Shown piece by piece: positions 9,401-18,524 of a DNA stretch of 64,000 nt. Origin of the DNA: Rufibacter hautae (GTDB taxonomy: Bacteria > Bacteroidota > Bacteroidia > Cytophagales > Hymenobacteraceae); assembly GCF_008271695.1 (NCBI RefSeq), contig NZ_VKKY01000003.1, forward strand, positions 372,001 to 436,000, read 5' to 3'. The translations under genes were made by a program, and so were the position numbers. Position 1 is the first letter of the stretch. Each line of letters starts with the position of its first letter. The notes beneath the pieces are model-generated. The model had not been told where the DNA came from, did not search any database, and saw only the letters and a list, made by a program, of their open reading frames with translations.

Positions 9401-9604
9401 TACCTGTATGCTGTAAGTGCCGTCTGTGGAAGTGGTGGTGCCGTTGGTGGTGCCTTTGACTACCACGCTAACCCCGGCTAAGGCCTGGCCGTCTTCTTTG
9501 GCCGTCACGGTACCTGTCACGGTTCGTTCCTGGGCCAATACCTGCAAGGCAGGCAGAAGCATCAGGAACGTTAGCTTCAAAAATCTTTGTACCATTTTTT
9601 TCAT
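6440..9604 (-). CDS. SusC/RagA family TonB-linked outer-membrane transporter
   Basis: A 1054-residue protein with signal peptide (1 to about 24, LQVLAQ), a CarboxypepD_reg-like domain (about 28-105: VTGTVTAKEDGQALAGVSVVV), the SusC linker LDEVVVVGYGTQKKRDLTG, a plug domain (about 120-235) and a 22-strand barrel ending in an aromatic residue (TGINLTF). The STN signalling domain is absent, so it is not itself an anti-sigma sensor; control more likely rests with a DNA-binding regulator such as the LacI protein at 11814. It imports oligosaccharides in a TonB-dependent way together with the SusD protein, whose start lies about 30 bases past this stop. Confidence 0.95.
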   Translation of the reverse strand: MKKMVQRFLKLTFLMLLPALQVLAQERTVTGTVTAKEDGQALAGVSVVVKGTTNGTTTSTDGTYSIQVPSQGATLVFSFIGLLSQEVGVQNQSTLNIQMAQDRKALDEVVVVGYGTQKKRDLTGAISSVKAEDLVVNSGAASIGHMLKGKAAGLMIRENSAQPGGGLDILIRGAGSINASNAPLIVVDGFPISDLQQPGSGGRYQAGTQSILNSFNPNDIESVEVLKDASATSIYGARAANGVILITTKRGKAGKAEVQYSNTFSLQKYDNPFEVLPLNEWMQVRNQSAWERWNFDNNVIPYGTRTLEEAQADPVNGPFRRLYTQNAINNVGKGTDWIGLVTRDGSIQQHNLSLTGGTESTRFLLSGNYYKHNGVIKNSGIERFTVRANVDQDVNKYIKFGLNLTASRINNDNSQLGGDQYENSGIIRAAMQMGPHIKPIDENGNYPVNPLLALQPNPYSLLTISDEGRIERMLLNTFVDIIPIPDLTIRLKGGMDRGLTKRWNYLPKTTIHGALEFGRASIAEIDKNEYLMEATASYAKTIATDHRINLLAGVSQQNFYNDYNNVGNTNFISDAFLWNNLGAGSSTKTVGSSRSENVMASYFGRLNYTLKDRYLLTLTVRTDGASVFARNNKWGTFPSVAVGWNVAEEPFFGSLANVVSQFKLRASYGQTGNASIGSNAFAAYYAYPAWLSGADTRLIGVSLSRLENPDLKWETTTEANFGLDFSFFNGRIDGSLEVYNRVISDLLFAKPINSYQPINSVMANVGETESKGFELTVSTRNFQRNDFEWRSIFTFSKFKNNWKERTPDWKPAVYESADDPIRAIYARLSDGIMQVGEEVPSQPELKPGMIKIKDIDGYQRDANGNPVVDENGRFLRTGAPDGRIDDADTKLLGTSDPSLIVGMTNIFTYKGFSLNFDFNGMFGRKMADPNFTTYGVSADGVYTFGYNALSSVKNRWTPENPSTTQPSSFYGWSPYSSGDFFLQEAWFIRLQNVALSYTLPSKWAGKVFSRASIHVAAQNLFVITPYDGVDPETDAYTAAYPNVKTFTTGINLTF

Positions 9605-10481
9605 GTAATTACATTTTATGGGTGAGACAGGATCAACTAAAAGGGCAAATAAGGAAGCAATGGGGGTGATAGGCTGAGAAAACCGGACCGACCAATGTTA
9701 TGAAAACTGGCAAACAGCTATATCTGTCCCGGTTCTCAGGATTTTGGGAAGTGCATGAAGTAAGAGGAAATCCTACATCACGTATTTGAACCTTCTCAAG
9801 GGTTCTTAGAGCTATGAAGAAAGAGACGAAGGCCTGTATTTTGGTTCCATAGAGGTTTTGCTGTTTGGTGTAGATCAGGTTCTGTTATATGCGCAGGGTA
9901 TCAGTCAGATCAATGCTCAAGCGCCGTGAAATGATGTTGATACCTATCTCAGGAATCCGGTAAAGAGGCCAGGCAACGCTGAGGGCCCAGCCATGAATCC
10001 GTCTAATCTATCTCCAAACCAGCCATTCTTATTTTTGCTGTGCAGTGGGTTCAAAGAAGAACTCAGCATCTGGGCAGCTACCTCTCATTTATGGAGATTT
10101 TCTTGTCTCGGTGTTTTAAACATAGCTACTATAAATTAGATAAGCAAGAATTTTTAGGTAAATGTGTACGAAAACGCAGCGTTTTATCATATATGTGCTC
10201 GTACACATATAATAAAGGTAAAATGCTTGCTTTGTCATTTTAAATTGTCAATTTGATATAAAATTCCCCAGAGGCAGTAAGGTTCAGAAAGGTTTGACAA
10301 AGTAGATGCTGGTCTGGTAGAAGGTGGAAAAGGATGGTTCTTCCTAAGAATTTAAGTAAAGATGCTCTGCCTTGTCTGTAGAGTTAACTGATAAGGTAAG
10401 GATAGAGCAGGGTAAGTGGCATTACTTCTAATTCATTACACTATATAGTATAATTGATAAGCATCTGAAAAAGGCTGCCCT
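9605..10481. other. Divergent intergenic region between susC and the DUF5009 gene
   Basis: Nearly 880 bases without a convincing gene. The only notable element is the double palindrome at 10162-10208. A 67-codon frame at 10040-10243 spans that palindrome, has odd composition and was not accepted. I found no clear TAnnTTTG promoter for either flanking gene. Confidence 0.5.
10162..10208. promoter_or_regulatory. Double palindromic site, candidate LacI-type operator
   Basis: ATGTGTACGA at 10162-10171 is the exact complement of TCGTACACAT at 10199-10208. Between them AAAACGC-A-GCGTTTT (10171-10185) is a second perfect palindrome with the central CG flanked by A and T runs that is typical of LacI/GalR operators. 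It lies in the divergent region of the glycan locus, about 1.6 kb before a LacI gene. Assignment to that regulator is inference. Confidence 0.5.
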
Positions 10482-11582
10482 ATGATAACCAGCAACCGCC
10501 TCCTATCCCTGGATTTCATGCGTGGCGTGATCATGCTCTTGCTGGCCGCGGAAAGCACCTTATTATATGGGCGATTGCAGGAGTTAGCGGGAGAGGGTGG
10601 AGTAGCCGGTAGTTTGGTGCAGCAGTTCTTCCACGTACCCTGGCGGGGCCTCCATTTCTGGGACCTGGTGCAGCCGGCCTTCATGACCATTGCCGGAACC
10701 TCGCTGTATTTCTCTACCCAGAACCGTTTGCAGAAAGGTGATGCCCCGGGAACCATCACCGGGCATGTGTTAAAACGGAGCCTCAAGCTGTTGTTCTTTG
10801 GGGTGGTACTCCATTGCATTTACGCGGGCAAACTGGTCTGGGAACTATGGAATGTGCTCTCGCAACTATCGGTGACCTTGCTGTTGGCTTATTTTCTGCT
10901 GCCCTTTAAAGCCCGAACTCAAATCCTGTTGTCTCTATTATGTATAGGCCTCACAGAGGCACTGTATCGCTACGCCCACATCCCCGGGTTTGACCAGCCT
11001 TTTACGCCAGACAAGAACTTCGGCTCCTGGATGGATCTGCAGTTGATGGGCAAACTGAACAGTGACCATTGGATAGCCATGAACTTCCTCCCCTCGGCGG
11101 CCCACACCATCTGGGGTGCTTTGGCCGGGAAAGTGCTGGGCTCCGGCAAATCAGCTCAGGCCAAGCTAAAGATTTTCATTGTAGCGGGCTTGGTAGGCGT
11201 AGCAATTGGGCATGCTCTGGATTTAACAGGAGTAGACCCCATCATTAAAAGAACTTGCACGGCTTCGTTTATCCTGGCCTCCGGAGGGTGGGTGTTCCTG
11301 ATCCTGGCGTTCTGCTATTGGTTTATTGACCTGACGAAAACCGGGTCTTGGATTCTGTTCTTTACGCTGGTGGGCATGAACCCCATCTTCATCTACCTGT
11401 TCTTTGAAACCGTGGGTATACAGTGGCTGAACGAGACCGTGGCCGTCTTCACCAATGGGTTCACCGGTTTGTTGCAGGTGCCAATGGCCGTGCAAGCCGT
11501 AATTGCCTCGGTGGCGACGTTGGCACTGGAATGGGCGATCTGCAATTGGCTCTATCAAAGGCGTATCTTTCTCCGGCTGTAA
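10482..11582 (+). CDS. DUF5009 / HGSNAT-like membrane acyltransferase
   Basis: A 366-residue polytopic membrane protein with about ten hydrophobic helices and no signal peptide. The N-terminal LSLDFMRGVIMLLLAAES and the HVPWRGLHFWDLVQPAFMTIAGTSL segment match the family of heparan-alpha-glucosaminide N-acetyltransferase (DUF5009/NagX), in which a membrane-embedded His carries an acetyl group to an amino sugar on the far side of the membrane. His-Trp in HVPWRG is the conserved site seen here. Next to a GH109-like enzyme and a SusC/SusD pair, a role in acetylating amino-sugar products is reasonable but unproven. Confidence 0.75.
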   Translation: MITSNRLLSLDFMRGVIMLLLAAESTLLYGRLQELAGEGGVAGSLVQQFFHVPWRGLHFWDLVQPAFMTIAGTSLYFSTQNRLQKGDAPGTITGHVLKRSLKLLFFGVVLHCIYAGKLVWELWNVLSQLSVTLLLAYFLLPFKARTQILLSLLCIGLTEALYRYAHIPGFDQPFTPDKNFGSWMDLQLMGKLNSDHWIAMNFLPSAAHTIWGALAGKVLGSGKSAQAKLKIFIVAGLVGVAIGHALDLTGVDPIIKRTCTASFILASGGWVFLILAFCYWFIDLTKTGSWILFFTLVGMNPIFIYLFFETVGIQWLNETVAVFTNGFTGLLQVPMAVQAVIASVATLALEWAICNWLYQRRIFLRL

Positions 11583-11813
11583 AAGAACAATTTGGGTAGG
11601 CATGACTTTCCTTGTTGCCGAGGCGACCGGATAAGGAAAGTGAATCGGGGCTAATTAGTATATTTGGCTGAACGTATTCTAGGAGGGATTATCAGAGAAA
11701 ACCGTTTTATCGCTTGCTTTGCTTCTGCGCTTGTCCATTGTACTACAAGGCTGGCCCAAAACGCAAGCAAACTGAAGTTCAACATATAACACAGGCTACC
11801 AGCTATTGGATTG

Positions 11814-12884
11814 ATGGTAAAGAAAGGCATTGTACGGATCAAGGATATTGCGGAGAAAGCAGGGGTTTCTACGGGCACGGTAGACCGGGTGCTTCATGAG
11901 CGGGGAAGGGTGGCCGAAGACGTAAAGCAGAAAGTGCTGGAGATTGCGCAGGAACTCAACTACCAGCCCAACATGCTGGCCCGTACTCTGGTCAATAACC
12001 GCGTGTACGAAATAGCGGCCCTGATTCCGGATCCGGGGCAGGATATTTACTGGCAGGCCCCCAAGACCGGCATTGAGAAAGCCCAGACTGAATTGGCGCA
12101 ATTCGGGGTACGGGTAACCCAGTTCATCTTTGATCCTTATGAGGCCGCGTCTTTCCGGGAGAAGGCGGGCGAAGTGGTAGCCATGGGCCCCGATGCCATT
12201 CTGGTGGCACCTATTTTCTACCGCGAGTCGCTCACGTTCTTCAAGAAGTGGAAAGCCCTGGAGATTCCGTTTGCGCTGTTCAATACCCACATCCCAGATT
12301 ACGAGCCCCTCATCTATATCGGGCAGGATTCTTACCAAAGTGGATTCCTCGCTGCAAAGTTGCTGCATTACGGACATCCGCAGGGCGCTACTTTTCTGGT
12401 GGCCCATATTGACGTGGACCTTTCAAACTCCTCGCACCTGGTGAACAAAGAGCAGGGGTTTTTCGACTATTTTGGCCAAATCAACTCAGAAACGCCTTAT
12501 TCTTTGTTGCAGGCTGATCTGCACAACTCCTCCTCGGCGGCGTTCTATGAGCAATTGGATGTGCTTCTGCAGGAAAACCCTGGGGTCAAAGGCATTTTCG
12601 TGACCAACTCCAAAGCCCATACCGTAGCCCATTACCTGCAAATGCGCGGCATCACCCAGATCAAAGTAGTGGGTTACGATCTCATGGAGCGTAACCTGCA
12701 TTTCCTGAACAAAGGCCTCATTGAGTTCCTGATCAACCAGAACCCCAAAGGCCAGGGATACTGGGGAATCTATGGCCTGGCGGACCAACTGGTCTTCAAG
12801 AAGAAAGTAAGCCCCATTAAATACCTGCCCTTGGATATCATTACCAAAGAAAACCTGCACTATTACATAGAAGCAGACCTTTAA
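11814..12884 (+). CDS. LacI-family transcriptional regulator
   Basis: 356 residues from the ATG at 11814; a TTG codon immediately before it could also initiate. The LacI HTH is at about 8-55 (RIKDIAEKAGVSTGTVDRVLHERG, then a hinge LNYQPNMLARTL) and a periplasmic-binding-protein-like sensor domain follows (about 62-350). The hinge-helix Leu and the TVDRVL recognition helix are intact. The Asp in place of the more usual Ser after TV (TVDRVL) places it in the subgroup that I associate with sugar sensors of the Peripla_BP_4 type. It probably controls the neighbouring glycan genes; the palindrome at 10162-10208 is a candidate target. Confidence 0.9.
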   Translation: MVKKGIVRIKDIAEKAGVSTGTVDRVLHERGRVAEDVKQKVLEIAQELNYQPNMLARTLVNNRVYEIAALIPDPGQDIYWQAPKTGIEKAQTELAQFGVRVTQFIFDPYEAASFREKAGEVVAMGPDAILVAPIFYRESLTFFKKWKALEIPFALFNTHIPDYEPLIYIGQDSYQSGFLAAKLLHYGHPQGATFLVAHIDVDLSNSSHLVNKEQGFFDYFGQINSETPYSLLQADLHNSSSAAFYEQLDVLLQENPGVKGIFVTNSKAHTVAHYLQMRGITQIKVVGYDLMERNLHFLNKGLIEFLINQNPKGQGYWGIYGLADQLVFKKKVSPIKYLPLDIITKENLHYYIEADL

Positions 12885-13261
12885 TCCTTTCTCTTTATTA
12901 GAGTGATGACAATCCTGTTTCAGGCCTGTTTTACGGAAAACGGACCTGAAACTGTCGTGCATTCAATCTGGTTTAGTGCGGCTGCCCTGGCCCACTCTCC
13001 ACTTTTTCCTTATTCTGGAAAATAATTTCTTCTGTGATTTCCGGCAGTTTCAAGCCTTGGATGCAAGGAAAAAGGCATGGTCTGAAAAGCATTCAGCCAA
13101 AAATGCTGGCGATATTCCCAAATTTGGAGAGAAATGCTGCGGCAAAGAAGTTTTCAATGTTTCTGATCTTATTTGTAGGGATTGGTAGGTTTTGTCTTCT
13201 TTGGTTGTGATTCTTATATTGTTTTCCAGAATTAGTTAAGAAGTACATACCGGAAGAACAC
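12885..13261. other. Intergenic region before the urease locus
   Basis: 377 bases with a dispersed palindrome at 12917-12952. I see no other feature: no good promoter and no reading frame with family resemblance. Confidence 0.5.
12917..12952. repeat. Dispersed palindrome, copy 4
   Basis: GTTTCAGGCCTGTTTT at 12917-12932 pairs with AAAACGGACCTGAAAC at 12937-12952, two mismatches in the stem. It begins 33 bases after the stop of the LacI gene. Confidence 0.8.
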
Positions 13262-13888
13262 ATGCAAACCTTAATGCCTCTCATGTTTGCCTCCCTGGTG
13301 GGAATGGGTCACGCGTTTGAGGCAGACCACCTGATTGCCGTGGGCAACATCGTCTCTAAGCGCGACAGCTGGCTTCTGGCCATGAAAGACGGGCTGTACT
13401 GGGGGCTGGGCCATACCACTACCATTGTGCTGCTGGGCTCGCTCATTATTCTAAGCCAGGTCATTTTTCTGCACTCCACTAGTTACCAGGCAGGTTTCGG
13501 GTACTTCGAGGCGGGAGTAGGGTTAATGCTCGTGGTTATGGGCATCAGTCGGCTGACCAATAAGCAGAACTTCTCCAGAAACAGAACCCCGCGCTACCAG
13601 CACAGCTATGCCTACACGGTGGGCCTCATCCATGGTCTGGCCGGCAGCGGCGCCCTGGTGGTTTCCATCATGGGCAAAATAGAGGATCCCTGGTTGGGCG
13701 TGGCGTACCTGGTCATGTTCGGGGTGGGTTCCATCCTGGGCATGTTTGTGGCCGCCGGCCTGGTGAACATCCCCTTTACCCAGCGCATGAAGATCGGCCG
13801 GAACGTCCGGATGGGCATGGTGTTGGCGTCATCGGTGCTGTGCGTGGCTTACGGCGGCTGGATGATGTACGAAAACCTTCTCCTGTAG
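13262..13888 (+). CDS. ureH: UreH-type nickel transporter
   Basis: A 208-residue inner-membrane protein with six or so hydrophobic helices. The first helix carries the nickel/cobalt transporter signature H-x4-D-H (His17, Asp22, His23, in GHAFEADHLIAVGN) and the second motif LGHTTTIV corresponds to the second metal-contact site of NicO/UreH proteins. A short loop with Asn and Arg (NKQNFSRNRTPRYQHS) divides the two halves. It heads the urease gene set, 43 bases before the SelW-like gene, and most likely brings in Ni(II) for the urease centre. The symbol follows the Bacillus/Thermales usage, not UreD. Confidence 0.87.
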   Translation: MQTLMPLMFASLVGMGHAFEADHLIAVGNIVSKRDSWLLAMKDGLYWGLGHTTTIVLLGSLIILSQVIFLHSTSYQAGFGYFEAGVGLMLVVMGISRLTNKQNFSRNRTPRYQHSYAYTVGLIHGLAGSGALVVSIMGKIEDPWLGVAYLVMFGVGSILGMFVAAGLVNIPFTQRMKIGRNVRMGMVLASSVLCVAYGGWMMYENLLL

Positions 13889-13931
13889 CCCATGGCCGTT
13901 TCTTTACCCTTTTTCCAAAAATAGCCTTTAA

Positions 13932-14210
13932 ATGAAGCCCGTCATCAGCATAGCGTATTGCCCAAAGTGCGGCTGGATGCTGCGCGCGGCCTACATGGCC
14001 CAGGAAATGCTCACCACCTTCACTGATGACGTGAAAGGCGTACTCCTGGAACCCAGCGAAACCAGCGGCACCTATCTCATCCGGGTCAATGACCAGGTGA
14101 TTTTTGACCGCCGGCAGGAAGGCCGCTTCCCCGAGATCAAAGAACTGAAGCAGTTGGTCCGCGACCAGGTAAACCCAGCGAAAAGCCTGGGCCACTCAGA
14201 CAAGAAATAA
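13932..14210 (+). CDS. Rdx / SelT-SelW-SelH family thioredoxin-like protein
   Basis: 92 residues with the short thioredoxin-like fold of the Rdx family: beta strand ISIAYC, redox motif CPKC (Cys10, Cys13), helix, then the strand pair GTYLIRVNDQVIFDRR and the helix IKELKQLVRDQV. In animal selenoproteins the second Cys position region holds Sec; here both are Cys. It is placed between the nickel transporter and the urease structural gene (43 and 21 bases), so it is likely co-transcribed with urease. Why a redox protein sits there is unknown; protection of thiols or metal handling during assembly is a guess. Confidence 0.8.
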   Translation: MKPVISIAYCPKCGWMLRAAYMAQEMLTTFTDDVKGVLLEPSETSGTYLIRVNDQVIFDRRQEGRFPEIKELKQLVRDQVNPAKSLGHSDKK

Positions 14211-14231
14211 CCAGACTCAGAACTCCCGCCC

Positions 14232-14987
14232 ATGCATCTTTCACCCAAAGACATAGACAAACTGGTCCTGCACAACGCCGGCGTAGTGGCCCAGAAGCGG
14301 TACGCCCGCGGCCTGCGGCTCAATTACCCAGAGGCGGTAGCCCTTATTGCCACGCAGCTGCTGGAGTTTATCCGGGACGGTGAGCGAGTCGCCACGTTAA
14401 TGGACAAGGGCAAAAAGCTCCTGGGCTTCCAGGATGTGATGGAAGGCGTGGCCGAGCTAATCCACGAGGTGCAGGTAGAGGGCACTTTCCCCGATGGCAC
14501 CAAACTGGTCACCGTGCACCACCCCATTTGCCGGGAGCAAGGCGCTCCTGATTTAGCCCTGTACGGCTCCGGCCTGACCAGAACATCGCAGACCGCCTCG
14601 CCAGACACGCTCATCCAACCCAATCCCGGCGAGTACTTTTTGAGGGAAGATAAACTGATACTGAACCAGGACCGCACCACTGTGGAGGTGGAAGTCAACA
14701 ACATGGGCGACCGGCCCGTGCAGGTAGGCTCGCATTATCCATTCTTTGAAACCAATGCCTTGCTGCAGTTTGACCGGGAAAAAGCCTACGGGTACCGCCT
14801 CAATATCCCCGCTGGGACCGCCGTGCGCTTTGAGCCCGGCGAGCGGAAGCGGGTAACGTTAGTAGAACTATCCGGCGAGCGGATTGAGTACGGCGGCAAC
14901 AACCTGGTAGACGGGCAACTCAGCGAAGAAGGGAAAGCAGCCGCACTTCAAAAAGCCGAAGAACAGCAGTTCTTAAGCAAAAAGTAA
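14232..14987 (+). CDS. ureAB: Urease gamma-beta fused subunit
   Basis: 251 residues joining two subunits that are separate in most bacteria. Residues 1-100 are urease gamma ([54 protein letters not shown]). After a linker, about 128-230 is urease beta ([15 protein letters not shown], then [25 protein letters not shown] with the conserved GSHYPFFE, and [16 protein letters not shown]). The fusion order is the same as in Helicobacter UreA, which builds (alpha-beta)12-type assemblies, although that does not prove descent from it. The alpha subunit follows after a 207-base gap. Confidence 0.95.
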   Translation: MHLSPKDIDKLVLHNAGVVAQKRYARGLRLNYPEAVALIATQLLEFIRDGERVATLMDKGKKLLGFQDVMEGVAELIHEVQVEGTFPDGTKLVTVHHPICREQGAPDLALYGSGLTRTSQTASPDTLIQPNPGEYFLREDKLILNQDRTTVEVEVNNMGDRPVQVGSHYPFFETNALLQFDREKAYGYRLNIPAGTAVRFEPGERKRVTLVELSGERIEYGGNNLVDGQLSEEGKAAALQKAEEQQFLSKK

Positions 14988-15194
14988 CGCACGTTTTTTG
15001 CCCCATTTAATGAAAAGAGGTCTAAAACAAAGCAACCTTCAAGGGCTTTAACATCTCACAGGTTTGTCTGCCAATGCTTAAAATAACTTACTGCATCCAA
15101 AGAACCTGCTAGCGGCTGCGCCGAATCCATTTCAAGCCTGTTTTCCCTAAATCGCTCTAAAAACAATAAACAACCAGCAATCAACAAGTAAATT
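14988..15194. other. Gap between the urease subunit genes with a degenerate palindrome
   Basis: 207 bases separate the two structural genes, unusually wide for urease. Bases 15130-15164 read TTTCAAGCCTGTTTT then TCGCTCTAAAAAC, a worn copy of the dispersed palindrome with poor pairing. Nothing else is evident. Confidence 0.4.
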
Positions 15195-16916
15195 ATGAGC
15201 CTACCTCTTGACCGCCGCGCCTACGCCGATATGTACGGACCTACCGTGGGCGACCGCGTTCGCCTGGGCGATACCGATCTGCTGATTGAGGTAGAAAAGG
15301 ATTATGCCATTTACGGCGAGGAATGCAAGTTTGGGGGCGGCAAGGTGCTGCGCGACGGGATGGGGCAGGCGGCCGGCATACGTCAGGCCGAGGCGCTGGA
15401 CCTCATCATCACCAATGCGCTGGTCCTGGATTACACTGGCATCTTCAAAGCGGACATCGGGGTGAAGAACGGCCGTATTTCCGGTATCGGGAAAGGGGGA
15501 AATCCGCACATCATGCCGGGCGTTACGCCGGGGATGGTGGTGGGAGTGACCACCGAGGTCATCGCGGGAGAAGGCCTGATTTTAACGGCCGGCGGCATTG
15601 ACTGCCACATCCACTTCATTTGTCCGCAGCAAATTAATGAGGTGCTGGCCTCGGGCGTGACCACCATGGTGGGCGGCGGCACCGGCCCGGCTTCCGGAAC
15701 CAACGCCACCACCTGTACGCCCGGTGAGTTTTACATCAAGATGATGATGCAGGCCACGGAGAGCTTTCCGCTGAACTTCGGGTTTCTGGGCAAGGGTAAC
15801 TCGTCTAAGCCCGAGGGGCTGATAGAGCAGGTGGAGGCGGGCGCGCTGGGTTTCAAGCTCCATGAGGACTGGGGTACCACGCCGGCCGCCATTGACACCT
15901 GCCTTTCCATTGCCGAGCAGTACGACGTGCAGGTCTGCATCCATACCGATACCCTGAACGAGAGCGGATTTGTGGAGACGTCCACGGCGGCGTTCAAAGG
16001 CCGTACCATCCACGCATACCACACCGAAGGCGCCGGCGGCGGGCACGCCCCGGACATCATCAAGATCTGCGGCGAACCCAACGTGATTCCGTCCAGCACC
16101 AATCCTACGCGACCATTCACGGTGAATACCATTGACGAGCACCTGGACATGCTCATGGTCTGCCACCACCTGGACAAGAACATCCCCGAGGACGTGGCCT
16201 TCGCGGAGAGCCGCATTAGGGGAGAGACCATTGCCGCGGAGGATATTTTGCATGACATGGGCGCTTTGTCCATCATTTCGTCAGACTCGCAGGCCATGGG
16301 GCGCGTGGGCGAAGTGATTACCCGCACCTGGCAGACGGCCCACAAAATGAAACAGCAACGAGGCCTGCTACCGGAAGACACCGGGGAAGGGTTGGAAACC
16401 GATAATTTCCGGGCGAAGCGCTACGTGGCCAAGTACACCATCAACCCGGCGCGAGCCCACGGCTTCTCCGAGGAAATCGGGTCCATAGAATTGGGCAAAC
16501 TGGCTGATCTGGTGCTCTGGAAACCTGCGTTCTTCGGGTCCCGGCCCGAGATGATCATCAAAGGCGGTATCATCGTGCAGTCGCAGATGGGCGATGCCAA
16601 TGCCTCTATTCCCACGCCGCAGCCGGTACTGTCCCGGCCCATGTTCGGTTCCTTCGGCAAAGCCATCGGGCCGACGTCTATGGTGTTTGTCTCACAGGCT
16701 TCCCGAGAGTATGTGCAGCAAAACTACGGTCTGCAGAAACAGGTGGTGGCCGTGAAAGGCTGCCGCAGCGTCACCAAGAAAGACATGGCTTTGAACGATT
16801 ACTTGCCCAACATAGAGGTAGACCCCGAGACCTACAAAGTAACCGTAGACGGCGTGCACCTCACCTGTGAACCCGCCGAGAAGTTGCCTTTGGCGCAGTT
16901 ATATAACCTGTTCTAA
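15195..16916 (+). CDS. ureC: Urease alpha subunit
   Basis: 573 residues, full length. All nickel-centre residues are present, offset by four from the Klebsiella numbering: His138 and His140 in GGIDCHIHF, the carbamylated Lys221 in GFKLHEDWG, His250 (VCIHTDT) and His276 region ([13 protein letters not shown]), the catalytic His324 with flap Cys323 in VCHHLD, and Asp364 in [10 protein letters not shown]. The enzyme hydrolyses urea to ammonia and carbamate in the cytoplasm. It is followed by ureF after 120 bases. The active site is intact, so the locus should be functional once nickel is loaded. Confidence 0.97.
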   Translation: MSLPLDRRAYADMYGPTVGDRVRLGDTDLLIEVEKDYAIYGEECKFGGGKVLRDGMGQAAGIRQAEALDLIITNALVLDYTGIFKADIGVKNGRISGIGKGGNPHIMPGVTPGMVVGVTTEVIAGEGLILTAGGIDCHIHFICPQQINEVLASGVTTMVGGGTGPASGTNATTCTPGEFYIKMMMQATESFPLNFGFLGKGNSSKPEGLIEQVEAGALGFKLHEDWGTTPAAIDTCLSIAEQYDVQVCIHTDTLNESGFVETSTAAFKGRTIHAYHTEGAGGGHAPDIIKICGEPNVIPSSTNPTRPFTVNTIDEHLDMLMVCHHLDKNIPEDVAFAESRIRGETIAAEDILHDMGALSIISSDSQAMGRVGEVITRTWQTAHKMKQQRGLLPEDTGEGLETDNFRAKRYVAKYTINPARAHGFSEEIGSIELGKLADLVLWKPAFFGSRPEMIIKGGIIVQSQMGDANASIPTPQPVLSRPMFGSFGKAIGPTSMVFVSQASREYVQQNYGLQKQVVAVKGCRSVTKKDMALNDYLPNIEVDPETYKVTVDGVHLTCEPAEKLPLAQLYNLF

Positions 16917-16962
16917 GATTCTGTGCAAACATGTCATCGCCTTCACGGTTCCTGATTTAGCA

Positions 16963-16998
16963 TTTCTGACCTGTTTTCATCAAAACGGCACCAAAACC
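16963..16998. repeat. Dispersed palindrome, weak copy 5
   Basis: TTTCTGACCTGTTTT followed by AAAACGGCACCAAAACC: the central TGTTTT/AAAAC pairing is kept, the outer arms are eroded. It lies between ureC and ureF. Confidence 0.45.
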
Positions 16999-17036
16999 AA
17001 AACCGGCTACCCTCAGCCAAATAGCAATCTTCATAA

Positions 17037-17714
17037 ATGAAATTCGCCCGACTGCTGCACTTGGTGGATTCTTCCATCCCTACCGGCTCTTTTGCCTATT
17101 CTTACGGATTGGAGAGCAGTATCACGTTCGGGCTCATCAAGGATAGATTGGGGCTGCGGCATTATTTGTATTCTTATCTGCAGCAGGTGGTGGGCATGGA
17201 GATTCCATTCCTGACCTCGTGCTATACCCTTGAACTGCCAGATTTGAACCCCACGCTCAGGATAATGGCCGAGGAGTACGACGCCATGATGCTGGTGCCT
17301 ACCATCCGGAAAGCCAGCGTGGTGCAGGGCAAGAACTGGCTCAAGTTGCTGGCGTCTCTCTACCCGGCCTCGGGCATGCAGGAGATTAGGCGGTGGTTTG
17401 AGGAACAGGAATTGCCTACCCATTTCGTGCTGGTCTTCGCTTTGTGCCTCAAACGGGTGGAGTTTACGCTGGCCGATCTGCAAACCATGTACCTGCACAT
17501 GGCCTTGCGGGACCAGGTCAGCGCCGCCATTCGGTTGGGTTTCATCGGGCCCATGGAGGGGCACAAACTGCAGCACGATTTTTACTCCATTTTTGAAAAT
17601 CTGCTCCAAAACCAAACGGCAAGGGAGTACACCCAGGCCACCCGATCGGCGTTTATGCTGGACACCGCTCAGGTACTGCAGGAAGACATTTATTCCAAGT
17701 TGTTCCAGAACTAA
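17037..17714 (+). CDS. ureF: Urease accessory protein UreF
   Basis: 225 residues, all alpha. The N-terminus [22 protein letters not shown] is the most conserved UreF segment, and the C-terminal half carries [20 protein letters not shown]. UreF bridges UreD (UreH in older usage) and the GTPase UreG in the complex that delivers nickel to apo-urease. It lies 40 bases before ureG. Several neighbouring frames on the opposite strand are shadows of it. Confidence 0.93.
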   Translation: MKFARLLHLVDSSIPTGSFAYSYGLESSITFGLIKDRLGLRHYLYSYLQQVVGMEIPFLTSCYTLELPDLNPTLRIMAEEYDAMMLVPTIRKASVVQGKNWLKLLASLYPASGMQEIRRWFEEQELPTHFVLVFALCLKRVEFTLADLQTMYLHMALRDQVSAAIRLGFIGPMEGHKLQHDFYSIFENLLQNQTAREYTQATRSAFMLDTAQVLQEDIYSKLFQN

Positions 17715-17754
17715 CGCACTCAATCACGCAACCACTCATTCACTCATCAAGAAA

Positions 17755-18507
17755 ATGGCATTTGTAGAAAAACTGGCGCTGCTGCTGCACGGACATACCC
17801 ACGAGTTTTATGAGTCACCGGGAAATTACGAGGAACGGGAAACCCGTAAACTGCCACCCTACAGGAACTTCCGGAAACGGGCCTTTACGGTGGGCATTGG
17901 CGGACCGGTGGGCACCGGGAAAACCGCCTTGCTCAAAGCCCTGTGCGAGCGCCTTCGGAACGACTACAAACTGGGCGTGGTCACCAACGACATCTTCACC
18001 CGCGAGGATGCTGAGTTCCTCATCCGGAACAGCGCCCTCTCCGCCGACCGCATTGTGGGCGTGGAAACCGGCGGCTGCCCGCACGCTGCCATCAGGGAAG
18101 ATATTTCCCTCAACATGGACGCGCTGGAAGGATTGATGACCAAGTTCGATCACCAGATTGACTTGCTTTTTGTGGAGAGCGGCGGAGATAACCTGGCGGC
18201 CCACTTCAGCCGGGAACTGGTAGACTATTCCATTTACGTGATTGATGTCTCGGGTGGCGATAAGATTCCCCGGAAAGGCGGGCCGGGCATCACGCAGTCA
18301 GATTTGCTCGTGATCAACAAGATTGACATCGCCGAGCTGGTGCGCGCCGATTTGGGCGTGATGGAGCGCGACTCCCTGAAGATGCGGGGCGAAGGCCCGT
18401 TTGTGTTTGCCCGGGCACTGGATGGCTACAACCTGGAGGTGATCATAGACCACATCTTCCAGGCGAAGGAAAAAGCGCTGCAGTCGGTGCGGGAGGAGAG
18501 AAGGTAA
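17755..18507 (+). CDS. ureG: Urease accessory GTPase UreG
   Basis: 250 residues from the ATG at 17755. The frame stays open upstream inside ureF, but the family alignment starts here. SIMIBI-class GTPase: Walker [10 protein letters not shown] (49-57), metal-binding CPH (108-110) in [28 protein letters not shown], and the guanine-specificity motif NKID. It has about 40 residues in front of the P-loop, longer than minimal UreG, including a His-containing HGHTHEF stretch that could bind nickel. That stretch may partly replace the missing UreE; this is inference. The gene converges with ureD, 17 bases apart. Confidence 0.95.
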   Translation: MAFVEKLALLLHGHTHEFYESPGNYEERETRKLPPYRNFRKRAFTVGIGGPVGTGKTALLKALCERLRNDYKLGVVTNDIFTREDAEFLIRNSALSADRIVGVETGGCPHAAIREDISLNMDALEGLMTKFDHQIDLLFVESGGDNLAAHFSRELVDYSIYVIDVSGGDKIPRKGGPGITQSDLLVINKIDIAELVRADLGVMERDSLKMRGEGPFVFARALDGYNLEVIIDHIFQAKEKALQSVREERR

Positions 18508-18524
18508 GGAGCGCCAAGCTTGGG

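Noticed and set aside
10040-10243. A 67-codon plus-strand frame in the susC divergent region
   Set aside because: It runs through the double palindrome at 10162-10208, has no signal, domain or promoter.
15582-16381. Long minus-strand frames opposite ureC
   Set aside because: They mirror the codon bias of ureC, have no recognisable domain and would overlap a complete urease alpha gene.
17398-17754. A UreF-UreG overlapping extension of the UreG frame
   Set aside because: The frame is open inside ureF by chance; the amino acids before the ATG at 17755 are in a different frame from UreF and show no UreG similarity.
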